A DNA stretch of 64,000 nt from Pelomonas aquatica. Lineage in GTDB: Bacteria; Pseudomonadota; Gammaproteobacteria; Burkholderiales; Burkholderiaceae_C. The translations under genes and the position numbers were made by a program. This document shows positions 1 to 8,028 of the stretch, piece by piece (positions within the stretch are counted from its first letter, which is position 1; every line of letters begins with the position of its first letter). Location of the stretch: the NCBI RefSeq assembly GCF_026712205.1, contig NZ_JAPPUW010000001.1:372001-436000 (forward strand). Reading direction: 5' to 3'. The notes under the pieces are model-generated. The model was not told the DNA's origin. It made no database searches and saw only the letters and a list, made by a program, of their open reading frames with translations.

Positions 1-1
1 C

Positions 2-1930
2 GATGTCATCGTCGTCGGCGGCGGCCATGCCGGCACCGAGGCGGCGCTTGCGGCCGCGCGAATGGGTGCGCAGACGCTGCTGCTGACCCACAACATCGAG
101 ACCCTGGGCCAGATGAGCTGCAACCCCAGCATCGGCGGCATCGGCAAGGGCCACCTGGTCAAGGAGGTCGACGCGTTGGGCGGCGCGATGGCCCTGGCCA
201 CCGACGAAGGCGGCATCCAGTTCCGCATCCTCAATGGCTCCAAGGGCCCGGCCGTGCGCGCCACCCGCGCCCAGGCCGACCGCATCCTCTACAAGGCGGC
301 CATTCGCCGCCGGCTGGAGAACCAGCCCAATCTTCAAATCTTCCAGCAGGCCGTGGACGACCTGTTGGTGGAAGGCGACCGTGTCATCGGCGCCGTCACG
401 CAGGCCGGCATCCAGTTCCGCGCCCGCGCCGTCGTGCTGACGGCCGGTACTTTCCTGGACGGCCGCATCCACGTCGGCCTGGAGAACTACAGCGCCGGCC
501 GCGCGGGCGACCCGCCGGCGGTCTCGCTGTCGGCCCGGCTCAAGGAGCTGAAGCTGCCGCAGGGCCGGCTCAAGACCGGCACGCCGCCGCGCATCGACGG
601 ACGCACGATCGACTTCTCCAAGTGCGAGGCCCAGCCCGGCGACCTCGATCCGGTGCCGGTGTTCAGCTTCCTCGGCAATGCGGCCATGCACCCGCAGCAG
701 CTGCCCTGCTGGATCACGCACACCAACCTGCGCACGCACGAGATCATCCGCAGCGGCTTCGACCGCAGCCCGATGTTCACCGGCGTCATCGAAGGCGTGG
801 GCCCGCGCTACTGCCCGAGCATCGAGGACAAGGTGAATCGCTTCGCCGACAAGGACTCGCACCAGATCTTCCTGGAGCCCGAGGGCCTGACGACGCACGA
901 GTTCTACCCGAACGGCATCTCCACCTCCCTGCCCTTCGACATCCAGCTCGCCGCGGTGCGCAGCATCCCCGGCCTGGAGAACGCCGACATCCTGCGCCCC
1001 GGCTACGCCATCGAGTACGACTACTTCGACCCGCGCGGGCTGAAGGCCTCGTTCGAGACCAAGGTCATCCAGGGCCTGTTCTTCGCCGGCCAGATCAACG
1101 GCACGACCGGCTACGAGGAGGCGGCGGCCCAGGGTCTGTTCGCCGGCCTGAACGCGGCGCTGCAGGTGCGCGGCGACGGCCCGTGGACGCCGACGCGCGA
1201 CCAGGCCTACCTCGGCGTGCTGGTGGACGACCTCATCACCAAGGGCGTGACCGAGCCCTATCGCATGTTCACCAGCCGCGCCGAGTTCCGGCTGCAGCTG
1301 CGCGAGGACAACGCCGACGCCCGCCTGACCGAGACCGGCCGCCGGCTCGGCCTGGTGGACGACGAACGCTGGGCCGCCTTCAACCGCAAGCGCGACGCGG
1401 TTTCACGTGAAACCGAGAAGCTGAAAAGCACCTGGGTCCACCCCGGTATCCTGCCGGCGGCGGACGCCGAACGCTTGGTCGGCAAGGCGCTGGAGCGCGA
1501 GTACAGCCTGGCCGACCTGTTGCGCCGGCCCGGCGTGGGCTTCGACACCATCGCCGAAGTGGCCGCGATTGCGAAGCCGGAGGCGGGTGTTTCACGTGAA
1601 ACGCTTGTCGCTGAGCTGGGCCAGGAGCTGGCCGACCTCGTGGCCGAGCAGGTCGAGATCAGCACCAAGTACGCCGGCTACATCAACAAGCAGGTCGACG
1701 ACGTCGCCCGCGCCGCCCACTTCGAGCACCTGAAGCTGCCCGAGGACCTGGACTACGGCCTCGTCCACGCCCTCTCCTTCGAGGCCCGCCAGAAGCTGAA
1801 CGTTCACCGCCCCGAGACGCTGGGCCAGGCCTCGCGCATCTCCGGCATCACGCCGGCCGCGATCTCGCTGCTGCTTGTGCATCTGAAGAAAGGCAAGTTC
1901 AAGGGCTTCACCGAGGCGGAAGCGGCATGA
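2..1930 (+). CDS. mnmG: tRNA uridine-5-carboxymethylaminomethyl synthesis enzyme MnmG (5' end missing)
   Basis: FAD-dependent subunit that works with MnmE to place a carboxymethylaminomethyl group on the wobble uridine of certain tRNAs. The reading frame is already open at base 2, where it encodes the dinucleotide-binding motif [12 protein letters not shown]; only about eight residues appear to be lost upstream, so an internal ATG at base 62 is not the real start. Family motifs follow: [24 protein letters not shown], and [19 protein letters not shown]. The 642 residues seen are normal for the family. The stop overlaps the start of rsmG (ATGA), as in the classic gidA-gidB order. Two parS-like palindromes lie within the gene, both encoding Val-Ser-Arg-Glu-Thr, in the less conserved C-terminal part. 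Confidence 0.97.
   Translation, partial: DVIVVGGGHAGTEAALAAARMGAQTLLLTHNIETLGQMSCNPSIGGIGKGHLVKEVDALGGAMALATDEGGIQFRILNGSKGPAVRATRAQADRILYKAAIRRRLENQPNLQIFQQAVDDLLVEGDRVIGAVTQAGIQFRARAVVLTAGTFLDGRIHVGLENYSAGRAGDPPAVSLSARLKELKLPQGRLKTGTPPRIDGRTIDFSKCEAQPGDLDPVPVFSFLGNAAMHPQQLPCWITHTNLRTHEIIRSGFDRSPMFTGVIEGVGPRYCPSIEDKVNRFADKDSHQIFLEPEGLTTHEFYPNGISTSLPFDIQLAAVRSIPGLENADILRPGYAIEYDYFDPRGLKASFETKVIQGLFFAGQINGTTGYEEAAAQGLFAGLNAALQVRGDGPWTPTRDQAYLGVLVDDLITKGVTEPYRMFTSRAEFRLQLREDNADARLTETGRRLGLVDDERWAAFNRKRDAVSRETEKLKSTWVHPGILPAADAERLVGKALEREYSLADLLRRPGVGFDTIAEVAAIAKPEAGVSRETLVAELGQELADLVAEQVEISTKYAGYINKQVDDVARAAHFEHLKLPEDLDYGLVHALSFEARQKLNVHRPETLGQASRISGITPAAISLLLVHLKKGKFKGFTEAEAA
1399..1414. promoter_or_regulatory. 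parS-like site 1, inside mnmG
   Basis: The 16-mer GGTTTCACGTGAAACC is a perfect palindrome and matches the widely conserved ParB-binding parS consensus TGTTTCACGTGAAACA at 14 of 16 positions; both differences are at the outermost bases. It lies inside mnmG. ParB would load here and spread to form the partition complex. ParB binding has not been tested. Confidence 0.8.
1588..1603. promoter_or_regulatory. parS-like site 2, inside mnmG
   Basis: TGTTTCACGTGAAACG matches the parS consensus at 15 of 16 positions, with only the last base different. It lies 189 bases after site 1 in mnmG and encodes the same Val-Ser-Arg-Glu-Thr peptide in the same reading frame. Confidence 0.87.
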
Positions 1931-2553
1931 GGGACACGCTCGCCGCGGCAGCCACGGAACTCGGCCTCGAACTCACAGACACCCAACTCGACCAGCTGCT
2001 GGCCTACCTGGCCCTGCTGCAGAAGTGGAACAAGGTCTACAACCTGACCGCCGTACGCGACCCGGCCCAGATGCTGAGCCACCATCTCGTGGACAGCCTC
2101 TCCGTCATCGCACCGCTGCAGCGCCACGGCGCGCCGGCCAGGCTGATGGACGTGGGCGCCGGCGGCGGCCTGCCCGGCGTGGTCATCGCGATCTGCTGCC
2201 CGGGCACCGACGTCAGCTGCGTGGACGCCGTTGTCAAGAAGGCCACCTTCATCCAGCAGGTGGCGGCCGAGCTGAAGCTGCCCAATCTGCATGGCGTGCA
2301 CAGCCGCGTCGAGCAGCTCAGCACCCCGCCCTTCGGCGTCATCACGTCCCGCGCCTTCGCGTCCCTGGTCGACTTCACGAGCCTGACCCGCCAGCATTTG
2401 GCGGAAGGCGCGGTCTGGATGGCCATGAAGGGCCAGCACCCGGCCGACGAGATCGCCGCCCTGCCCGCCGACGTGGACGTGTTTCACGTGGAACAACTGG
2501 CCGTCCCCGGCCTGGACGCCCAGCGCTGCATCGTCTGGATGCGCCCCCGCTGA
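1927..2553 (+). CDS. rsmG: 16S rRNA (guanine-527-N7)-methyltransferase RsmG
   Basis: Methylates N7 of G527 in 16S rRNA using S-adenosylmethionine. The 208-residue protein has the family's N-terminal [10 protein letters not shown] segment (about residues 34-43) and the SAM-binding glycine loop [10 protein letters not shown] (about 75-84). Its length is typical. It overlaps the mnmG stop by four bases, so the two are probably translationally coupled, and parA follows after 79 bases. Near its 3' end the coding sequence carries a third parS-like site, encoding Val-Phe-His-Val-Glu-Gln. Loss of this enzyme is known in other bacteria to give low-level streptomycin resistance. Confidence 0.97.
   Translation: MRDTLAAAATELGLELTDTQLDQLLAYLALLQKWNKVYNLTAVRDPAQMLSHHLVDSLSVIAPLQRHGAPARLMDVGAGGGLPGVVIAICCPGTDVSCVDAVVKKATFIQQVAAELKLPNLHGVHSRVEQLSTPPFGVITSRAFASLVDFTSLTRQHLAEGAVWMAMKGQHPADEIAALPADVDVFHVEQLAVPGLDAQRCIVWMRPR
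2480..2495. promoter_or_regulatory. parS-like site 3, inside rsmG
   Basis: TGTTTCACGTGGAACA matches the parS consensus at 15 of 16 positions. Its reverse complement, TGTTCCACGTGAAACA, is one of the common natural parS variants. It lies 137 bases upstream of the parA start. Confidence 0.85.
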
Positions 2554-2632
2554 GCGGCTCACGCGGGTCGCGCCCGAGGGTCGGCCCGCCCTCTCCCCGG
2601 TACGATGCCGGCAGTCCCGCAAAACCCCAGCC

Positions 2633-3406
2633 ATGGCCAAGATTTTCTGCATCGCCAACCAGAAGGGTGGCGTCGGCAAGACCACCACCACCGTCAACCT
2701 CGCCGCCGGCCTGGCGCAGCTCGGCCAGCGCGTGCTCGTCGTCGACCTGGACCCGCAGGGCAATGCGACCATGGGCTCCGGCATCGACAAGCGCAAGCTG
2801 GAGACGACGGTCTACGACGTGCTGCTGGAGTCCGCCTCCATCGCCGAGGCCAAGGCCCGCTCCGAGAAGGCCGGCTATGACGTGCTGGGCGCCAACCGCG
2901 AGCTGGCCGGCGCCGAGGTCGAACTGGTGGAGCTGGAGCGCCGCGAGGCCCGGCTGAAGGGCGCGCTGGCCGAGGCGGCCAAGGACTATGACTTCGTGCT
3001 GATCGACTGCCCGCCGTCGCTGTCCATGCTGACGCTGAACGGCCTGTGCAGCGCCCACGGCGTCATCGTGCCGATGCAGTGCGAATACTTCGCGCTGGAG
3101 GGCCTGACCGACCTGGTCAACACCATCAAGCAGATCCACGCCAACCTGAACCACGACCTGCAGATCATCGGCCTGCTGCGCGTCATGTTCGACCCGCGCA
3201 TCACGCTGCAACAGCAGGTCAGCGACCAGCTCAAGGCCCACTTCAACGACAAGGTCTTCGACACCGTCATCCCGCGCAATGTGCGCCTGGCCGAGGCACC
3301 CAGTTACGGGCTGCCGGGCGTCGTCTTCGACCCCAGCTCCAAGGGCGCGCAGGCCTTCGTCGACTTCGCCAGGGAGATGGTGAAGCGCATCGAGACGATG
3401 CGGTGA
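2633..3406 (+). CDS. parA: chromosome partitioning ATPase ParA (Soj)
   Basis: Walker-type ATPase that moves ParB-parS complexes and so segregates newly replicated origins. The 257-residue protein begins with the deviant Walker A loop NQKGGVGKTTT (about residues 9-19), has the Walker A' segment VDLDPQGNATMGSG and the Walker B segment DFVLIDCPPSLSMLTLN. The length fits chromosomal ParA (Soj) rather than the longer plasmid types with an N-terminal HTH. A weak -10-like TACGAT lies about 28 bases upstream of the ATG. The expected downstream partner parB is not here: a GNAT gene overlaps the parA stop by four bases, and parB lies about 19 kb away on the other strand. Confidence 0.97.
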   Translation: MAKIFCIANQKGGVGKTTTTVNLAAGLAQLGQRVLVVDLDPQGNATMGSGIDKRKLETTVYDVLLESASIAEAKARSEKAGYDVLGANRELAGAEVELVELERREARLKGALAEAAKDYDFVLIDCPPSLSMLTLNGLCSAHGVIVPMQCEYFALEGLTDLVNTIKQIHANLNHDLQIIGLLRVMFDPRITLQQQVSDQLKAHFNDKVFDTVIPRNVRLAEAPSYGLPGVVFDPSSKGAQAFVDFAREMVKRIETMR

Positions 3407-4149
3407 TCGACGCCCTCGCCCTGCGCGCCGAACTCGCCGGCCTCGACGCCAGCGCCCCGCCCCAGCAGGCCGACATCGACGGCTGGCTGATCCGGCTGTC
3501 GCCCGGCAAGGCCAAGCGCTCGCGCTGCATCAATGCGCTGCGCCAGGGCGCGCTGCCGCTGGACGATCTGCTGGCCCGCTGCCAGGCCGCCTACGACGCC
3601 GCCGGCCTGCCGCTGGCCGTGCGCGTGACGCCCTGGAGCCAGCCGGCCGACCTGGACGCACGCCTGGCCGCCAAGGGCTGGGGCGCCTTCGACGCAGCCG
3701 ACGTGATGGTGCTGGACACCCTGCTGCCCGACCCCGCGCCCGTCGCGCTGCAGGCCCTGGGCGCGCAGGACTACGCCGCCCGCGTCGGCGCATTGCGCGG
3801 CTCGTCGGACACGGCCATCGCGGCCCACGCGGAGCGCATCGCTAACGCTCCGGTCAGCTACCAGGGCTTCGCGCTGAACGACGCCGACGGGCGGCTGCTG
3901 GCCTGCGGCCAGATGGTGGTCGACCGCGACATCGTCGGCCTCTACGACATCGCGTCCGCCGTCGAACGCCAGGGCCATGGCGAGCGCCTGTGCCGCGCGC
4001 TGCTGGCCCTCGCCCATGCCCAGGGCGCGCGCCAGGCCTATCTGCAGGTCGGCAGCGACAACTCGGTGGCCCGGCGGCTGTACGCGCGCCTGGGCTTCGT
4101 CTTCGCCTACCGCTACCACTACCGCAGCCCCGAGCACGAGCTGACGTGA
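3403..4149 (+). CDS. GNAT family N-acetyltransferase downstream of parA
   Basis: Predicted acetyl-CoA-dependent N-acetyltransferase of unknown substrate, 248 residues. The C-terminal half is a recognisable GNAT fold: the acetyl-CoA loop is seen in VERQGHGERLCRALLALA (about residues 185-202), followed by the YLQVGSDNSVARRLYARLGF segment that closes the fold. The N-terminal half is less conserved, as in two-domain GNATs. The GTG start lies in a four-base overlap with the parA stop (GTGA), which makes translational coupling likely. I recall a GNAT in this position in other Burkholderiales partition loci, where parB normally follows. Any link to segregation is inference from position only. Confidence 0.88.
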   Translation: MIDALALRAELAGLDASAPPQQADIDGWLIRLSPGKAKRSRCINALRQGALPLDDLLARCQAAYDAAGLPLAVRVTPWSQPADLDARLAAKGWGAFDAADVMVLDTLLPDPAPVALQALGAQDYAARVGALRGSSDTAIAAHAERIANAPVSYQGFALNDADGRLLACGQMVVDRDIVGLYDIASAVERQGHGERLCRALLALAHAQGARQAYLQVGSDNSVARRLYARLGFVFAYRYHYRSPEHELT

Positions 4150-4174
4150 CGCCGCGCCTGGTTCGACGCACCAA

Positions 4175-4198
4175 CAAAAAAGGGAGCCGCCGGCTCCC
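4175..4198 (-). terminator. Rho-independent terminator of the ompW-like gene
   Basis: Read on the minus strand this is a stem GGGAGCC / GGCTCCC (arms 4192-4198 and 4182-4188, 3-base loop) followed by a run of seven T (A-run at 4175-4181 on the plus strand). It lies 24 bases past the stop of the minus-strand OmpW gene and 25 bases past the end of the convergent GNAT gene, which it may also serve weakly. Confidence 0.85.
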
Positions 4199-4222
4199 TC
4201 GGGATGATCGGCCGGGGCCGGA

Positions 4223-4888
4223 TCAGAAGCGGTAGCCGACGCCGAACTTGATGGACACCGGGTCCAGCGTCGTCTCGATGGCCTGGCCGGTGGACAGGCT
4301 GCCCGTGGTCTTGATGAAGGTCTTGGTCACCGACAGGCTGGCGGACCAGTCCTTGGTGATGTTGTAGGCGCCGCCCAGTTCCAGCGTGGCGCCGAAGCGG
4401 CTCTTCATCGACAGCGTGGTCGGGTTGCTGGGCGTGCCGCCGGTGATGCCCGACAGCGCGGCCGTGGCCTTGGGCTTGTAGAAATAGCCATAGGTGACGC
4501 CGGCGCCGACGAAGGGGCGGAAGGCGCTGCCGGCCTCACCGAAGCGGTACTGGGCCAGCAGCGTGGCCGGCAGCGACTTGACCGTGCCGAGCTTGCCGAC
4601 GCCCTGGATCGCGCCCGCGCCGATGACGTCGTGCGTGAACGGCGCCGAGATCGGCAGGTCGATGCTGATGTTGTCGGTCCAGTAGTAGGTGATGCCGCCG
4701 ACGAAGGACGTGGCCTTCTTCACATCGATCTTGGTACCGGGCGCGCTGGGCGCGCTGAGGTCGCCGCTGTCGACCTGCGGCGTGATCTGGGCCGCGCCGC
4801 CGTAGACGACGATGCTGCCGGCCGACTGCGCGTGAACAAGACTAGTGGCGCAAAGCAGGGTTGCTGCAAGCAGGGATTTGATATTCAT
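4223..4888 (-). CDS. OmpW family outer-membrane porin
   Basis: Small eight-stranded outer-membrane barrel protein. The 221-residue product has a clear Sec signal peptide ending VHA-Q at about residue 20, alternating hydrophobic beta strands, and family segments such as GGITYYWTDNISIDLPISAP, FRPFVGAGVTYGYFY and ELGGAYNITKDWSASLSVTK. It ends in GVGYRF, with the terminal aromatic residue required for barrel assembly. OmpW proteins form narrow hydrophobic channels linked to stress and small hydrophobic compounds. A strong terminator follows. A GDSL lipoprotein gene lies 28 bases upstream on the same strand, so the two may be co-transcribed. The exact substrate is unknown. Confidence 0.93.
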   Translation of the reverse strand: MNIKSLLAATLLCATSLVHAQSAGSIVVYGGAAQITPQVDSGDLSAPSAPGTKIDVKKATSFVGGITYYWTDNISIDLPISAPFTHDVIGAGAIQGVGKLGTVKSLPATLLAQYRFGEAGSAFRPFVGAGVTYGYFYKPKATAALSGITGGTPSNPTTLSMKSRFGATLELGGAYNITKDWSASLSVTKTFIKTTGSLSTGQAIETTLDPVSIKFGVGYRF

Positions 4889-4916
4889 AAAGTTCTCCTG
4901 ATTGGCTCACGCGGAC

Positions 4917-6005
4917 TCAGAGCCAGCCTTTGCGAGCCAGTTCCAGGGACACTGCCTGCGACAGCAATTGTTCCCCGTAGGGAGTAGGGTGGACGGTGTC
5001 GGCGAACAGGTAGTGGCTGACATCGCCGGCGACGACATTGTTGGCATTGCAGACCAAGGACGAAGCCAAGGGGTTCTTGGCCGGGCTGAGGTCGCAGGCC
5101 GGCATGGTGACATTGGCCAGGCTGTACTTCGCGGGATTGGCAATCTCGTCGCGCACTCCCTGGGCGGCATCGACCCAAACCAAGTCGGTACCGGACAAAC
5201 CGCCCTTGAGCTGATCGTTGAAGGTGTTAACCATCTGCAGGATCAGGCCCTGCGTTGCGGCAGGCAGGCTCTTGGCGAAAGGCGTCAGGCTGACATCGGG
5301 CAGGTTGATAACCACGACGTTCTTGGCACCCTTGCCAACCACCAAGGCCTTGACATAGCCGGCCAACTCGGCACCTGCCTGGCCCATTGCAGTCACACCT
5401 GCGGTAGCGGCAGCGGTCGGGTCGCCACCAGCGGCTATGGTCGCCTGCACGGTGGCAAGGTTGATGAACACATCGTTGCCACCGGCATAGACGAACACGA
5501 GCTCGGTGCCCTTGTAGCTGCCGCCGACCGCGGCGAGGTGGTTTTGCAACTGCGTCACGACGGGCACCGTGAGCTGGCCCAGCACGGCGTTGGAGCCACC
5601 CAGCAACTTATTGCCCGGACCAACCGGATTGGTCACGCGCGAGCCGCCCTGGCCATAGGCGAAACAACCTGCATTGTTCTTGACAGGCACGCTGAACCCT
5701 TGAGAGGCGAGTCCGTCTAGGCCTTGCTGGGCCGGGCAAGGCTTGGCCAGGCCATAGAGGGCGGCGATGCGCGCCAGCCAGCTGGGACCGACGCCGTTGA
5801 CGGTGTATTGGCCGCCGCCCAGAGCGGCGACCGTGCCCACCTGATAGGTCCCCTGGTCACTCAGGCTGTCGCCGAAGGACACCACGCTGCCGGGGCTGAA
5901 CTTGGGCGTCGTGTCCGCGGTGGCACCGCCGCCGCAACCCGCCACCAGCAGGCCGGCCATCAGCGCCGCGGAGGCCGCGGCAATCCGGGTGAGGAAGGGT
6001 TTCAT
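4917..6005 (-). CDS. SGNH/GDSL-type esterase lipoprotein
   Basis: Predicted secreted or membrane-anchored ester hydrolase of 362 residues. The N-terminus is a lipoprotein signal with lipobox LVAGC (Cys24 would be lipidated). Family blocks are visible: block I FGDSLSD with nucleophile Ser at about residue 47, block III AGGND, and block V ADTVHPTPYG with the catalytic Asp and His near the C-terminus. This is the PlaA/EstA-like layout, but no autotransporter barrel follows, so the enzyme is probably held in the outer membrane by its lipid. It precedes the OmpW gene by 28 bases on the same strand. Substrate unknown. Its upstream region is the long intergenic region with DnaA-box-like words. Confidence 0.92.
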   Translation of the reverse strand: MKPFLTRIAAASAALMAGLLVAGCGGGATADTTPKFSPGSVVSFGDSLSDQGTYQVGTVAALGGGQYTVNGVGPSWLARIAALYGLAKPCPAQQGLDGLASQGFSVPVKNNAGCFAYGQGGSRVTNPVGPGNKLLGGSNAVLGQLTVPVVTQLQNHLAAVGGSYKGTELVFVYAGGNDVFINLATVQATIAAGGDPTAAATAGVTAMGQAGAELAGYVKALVVGKGAKNVVVINLPDVSLTPFAKSLPAATQGLILQMVNTFNDQLKGGLSGTDLVWVDAAQGVRDEIANPAKYSLANVTMPACDLSPAKNPLASSLVCNANNVVAGDVSHYLFADTVHPTPYGEQLLSQAVSLELARKGWL

Positions 6006-6374
6006 CGTTGTCTCCTAGGGGACACCGCGGCTGCGGCGCATTGAAATTCGGGAGCGCAACTCTAGCCCTTGCACCCGCGGCGGCCGTTGTGTTTTGGGCC
6101 GCAAGGCGTAAAGAACTTCCCTGATGAAGGGCTTGAGCAAGTCTGTGGATGGCTGCAGGACAACTGCCCGGATATCCACAGGCCTGGGCCGTTTGGCGAA
6201 GTTGTTCCCAAACGCGGGACAAACCGTCCGGGTTCCGGCACACAGGCTTGTTAGCCAGCCAAGCGCTTGCCACGCAAGGGGTTTTCGGCCTTGTCCACAG
6301 CGCGGGCCGGCCCCTACTACCACCACCAATTTGAAATCTTGAATACCGTCTTGAATACATTGGACACTTCCGGC
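6006..6374. other. 369-base intergenic region with DnaA-box-like nonamers and a trinucleotide run
   Basis: This gap separates two divergent genes. It holds words close to the DnaA box TTATCCACA: ATATCCACA at 6172-6180 (one mismatch), TTGTCCACA at 6291-6299 (one mismatch) and, reversed, CCATCCACA at 6144-6152 (two mismatches). The last third shows an order reminiscent of bacterial unwinding elements: a DnaA box, a GC-only cluster (6301-6314), a trinucleotide-periodic CTACTACCACCACCA (6314-6328) and then a locally AT-richer stretch (6329-6360). It must also contain the promoters of both flanking genes. Origin activity is speculation, because mnmG-rsmG-parA run toward this site rather than away from it. 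Confidence 0.35.
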
Positions 6375-6689
6375 ATGGATTTCCAAGCCCTGCAGCAGCG
6401 TCTGCGCCGCTTCGCCGACGAACGCGGCTGGCAGCCCTACCAGACCCCCAAGAACCTCGCGATGGCCATGACGGTGGAGGCCGCCGAGCTGCTGGAAATC
6501 TTCCAGTGGCTGACGCCGGAGCAGTCCCTGAACCTCAACGACGACCAGCGCCGCCACGTCGGCGAGGAACTGTCCGACGTGCTGCTCTATCTGGTGCAGA
6601 TCGCCGACCACGGCGGCGTGGACCTGGAGGCTGCCGTCGAGCGCAAGCTCGCGATGAATGCGATCAAGCACCCGCCCGGCAGGTCTTGA
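6375..6689 (+). CDS. MazG-like nucleotide pyrophosphohydrolase
   Basis: Predicted all-alpha NTP pyrophosphohydrolase of the short MazG-like type (104 residues), likely to hydrolyse non-canonical or excess dNTPs to monophosphate and pyrophosphate. The metal-binding acidic pattern is present: VEAAELLEIFQW (Glu35, Glu38, Glu41) and, one helix later, GEELSDVLLYL (Glu64, Glu65, Asp68). The ATG at 6375 gives the usual family N-terminus MDFQALQQRLRRFADERGW. Proteins of this shape are sometimes fused to or placed beside mazEF-like genes, but none is here. A DnaQ-like exonuclease begins 10 bases downstream; together they could clean nucleotide pools or ends, which is inference. Confidence 0.9.
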   Translation: MDFQALQQRLRRFADERGWQPYQTPKNLAMAMTVEAAELLEIFQWLTPEQSLNLNDDQRRHVGEELSDVLLYLVQIADHGGVDLEAAVERKLAMNAIKHPPGRS

Positions 6690-6699
6690 AGGGGTCTTG

Positions 6700-7353
6700 A
6701 TGGAAACCATCGCCGTCATCGACTTCGAGACGACCGGCCTCGGCCCCGCCGGCGGCGGCCGCGCGACCGAGATCGCGGCCGTGCTGGTGCGCGGCGGCCA
6801 GGTCGTCGACCGCTTTGCCAGCCTGATGCGCAGCGGCGCCTGGGTGCCGCCGCAGATCCAGGCCCTGACCGGCATCAGCAACGAGATGCTGGCCGGCGCG
6901 CCCGATGCGGCCGATGTGATGCGCGAGCTGGCCCGGTTCACCGCGGGCTGCCCGCTGGTGGCGCATAACGCCGGCTTCGACCGGGGCTTCTGGCAGGCCG
7001 AGATGCAGCGCGCCGGCATCGAGCCCGACCCCGCCCACGAATTCGCCTGCACGGTGCTGCTGACGCGCCGGCTCTGGCCCGAGGCCAAGAGCCATTCACT
7101 GGGCGAGCAGGTGCGCTTCCATCGGTTGAGCTATTCAGGCCGCGCCCACCGTGCGCTGGCCGATGCCCTCGTCGCCGCGGAGCTGCTGCTGAAGGTGCAG
7201 GCCGAGGTGGCGCGGCGCTTTGCGCTGGACCTGGGTGGCACCGAGGTCGACCATGCGCTGCTGGCCGAGCTGCAGCGCACGCCGCTGCGCTGGCTCAGGC
7301 GCGGCCTGGTCGAGCATCTGAAGGCGCGAAGAGCCGCGTGCGAGGCAGCCTGA
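6700..7353 (+). CDS. DnaQ-like 3'-5' exonuclease (DEDDh)
   Basis: Predicted 3'-5' exonuclease of the DNA polymerase III epsilon family, 217 residues. Exo I is VIDFETTGLG (Asp8, Glu10), Exo II is the segment around VAHNAGFDRGF, and Exo IIIh is HRALADAL, giving the DEDDh set. The product lacks the C-terminal polymerase-binding extension of the main replicative DnaQ and is probably an accessory proofreading or repair exonuclease. The start follows a purine-rich stretch and lies 10 bases after the MazG-like gene, so one operon is likely. The 108 bases downstream, before the next GNAT gene, show no clear terminator. Confidence 0.9.
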   Translation: METIAVIDFETTGLGPAGGGRATEIAAVLVRGGQVVDRFASLMRSGAWVPPQIQALTGISNEMLAGAPDAADVMRELARFTAGCPLVAHNAGFDRGFWQAEMQRAGIEPDPAHEFACTVLLTRRLWPEAKSHSLGEQVRFHRLSYSGRAHRALADALVAAELLLKVQAEVARRFALDLGGTEVDHALLAELQRTPLRWLRRGLVEHLKARRAACEAA

Positions 7354-7461
7354 GCGCAGCGCAGGAAGCCCAGAAATAATTCTGTCAAGAGGCTGCCGCG
7401 CGGGCTCGGGCAAGGACAATGCCGGCCTTTCGTGCCCCGCGTATTGCTGAAGAAGAATTCC

Positions 7462-7980
7462 ATGTCCGTGATCCAGGTTCGCCCCGCCACCCTGCGCGAT
7501 GCCAAGGCCATCGCCGAGATTCACGTCGCCGCCAGCCAGGACGCCTACAAGTCGCTGCTGCCGGCCGCCGCGCTGGATGCGATGTCGGTGCAGAAGCGCC
7601 AGGCCTTCTGGCGCGAGGCCATCGACCTGTGCGAGCCCCAGGTCATCGTGGCCCATCTGGACAACAAGATCATGGGCTTCGCCGGCTTCGACCGTTCGCG
7701 CGACAAGGGCACGCCGGCCACGACCGGCGAGGTCTGGGCGCTGTTCGCCGACCCCGTGCACTGGGACAAGGGCGTGGGCCTGGCGCTGTGGGATGCCACG
7801 CGCGACGGCCTGCAGGAAGAAGGCTGCACCAAGGCCACGCTGTGGTGCTACTTGCGCAACGAGCGCGCGCTGCGCTTCTTCGAGCTGGCCGGCTTCAAGC
7901 GCGAGCTGGGCAGCGCCCGCACGACCGAAGTCGGCGGTGCCCGCGTCGAAGAGATCCGCCTGCACCGCTCGCTGGTCTGA
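7462..7980 (+). CDS. GNAT family N-acetyltransferase
   Basis: Predicted acetyltransferase of 172 residues. The N-terminal VRPATLRDAKAIAEIHVAAS is the typical first strand and helix of GNATs. The acetyl-CoA-binding region (VHWDKGVGLALWDATRDGL, about residues 95-113) and the closing CYLRNERALRFFELAGFKRE segment (about 129-148) follow. The ATG at 7462 has a weak purine-rich AGAAGAA upstream and gives the natural N-terminus. The gene is followed by a strong symmetric hairpin that separates it from the convergent HNH-like gene. Substrate unknown. Confidence 0.92.
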   Translation: MSVIQVRPATLRDAKAIAEIHVAASQDAYKSLLPAAALDAMSVQKRQAFWREAIDLCEPQVIVAHLDNKIMGFAGFDRSRDKGTPATTGEVWALFADPVHWDKGVGLALWDATRDGLQEEGCTKATLWCYLRNERALRFFELAGFKRELGSARTTEVGGARVEEIRLHRSLV

Positions 7981-7998
7981 GCGACTCCGGCCAGAAGA

Positions 7999-8022
7999 AA
8001 AGCGCCTCTGGCGAGGCGCTTT
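7999..8022. terminator. Symmetric hairpin between convergent genes
   Basis: Perfect 10-base arms AAAGCGCCTC / GAGGCGCTTT (7999-8008 and 8013-8022) with a 4-base loop. It carries A and T at its outer ends and so could terminate both the plus-strand GNAT and the minus-strand HNH-like gene. Confidence 0.75.
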
Positions 8023-8028
8023 GTCGTT

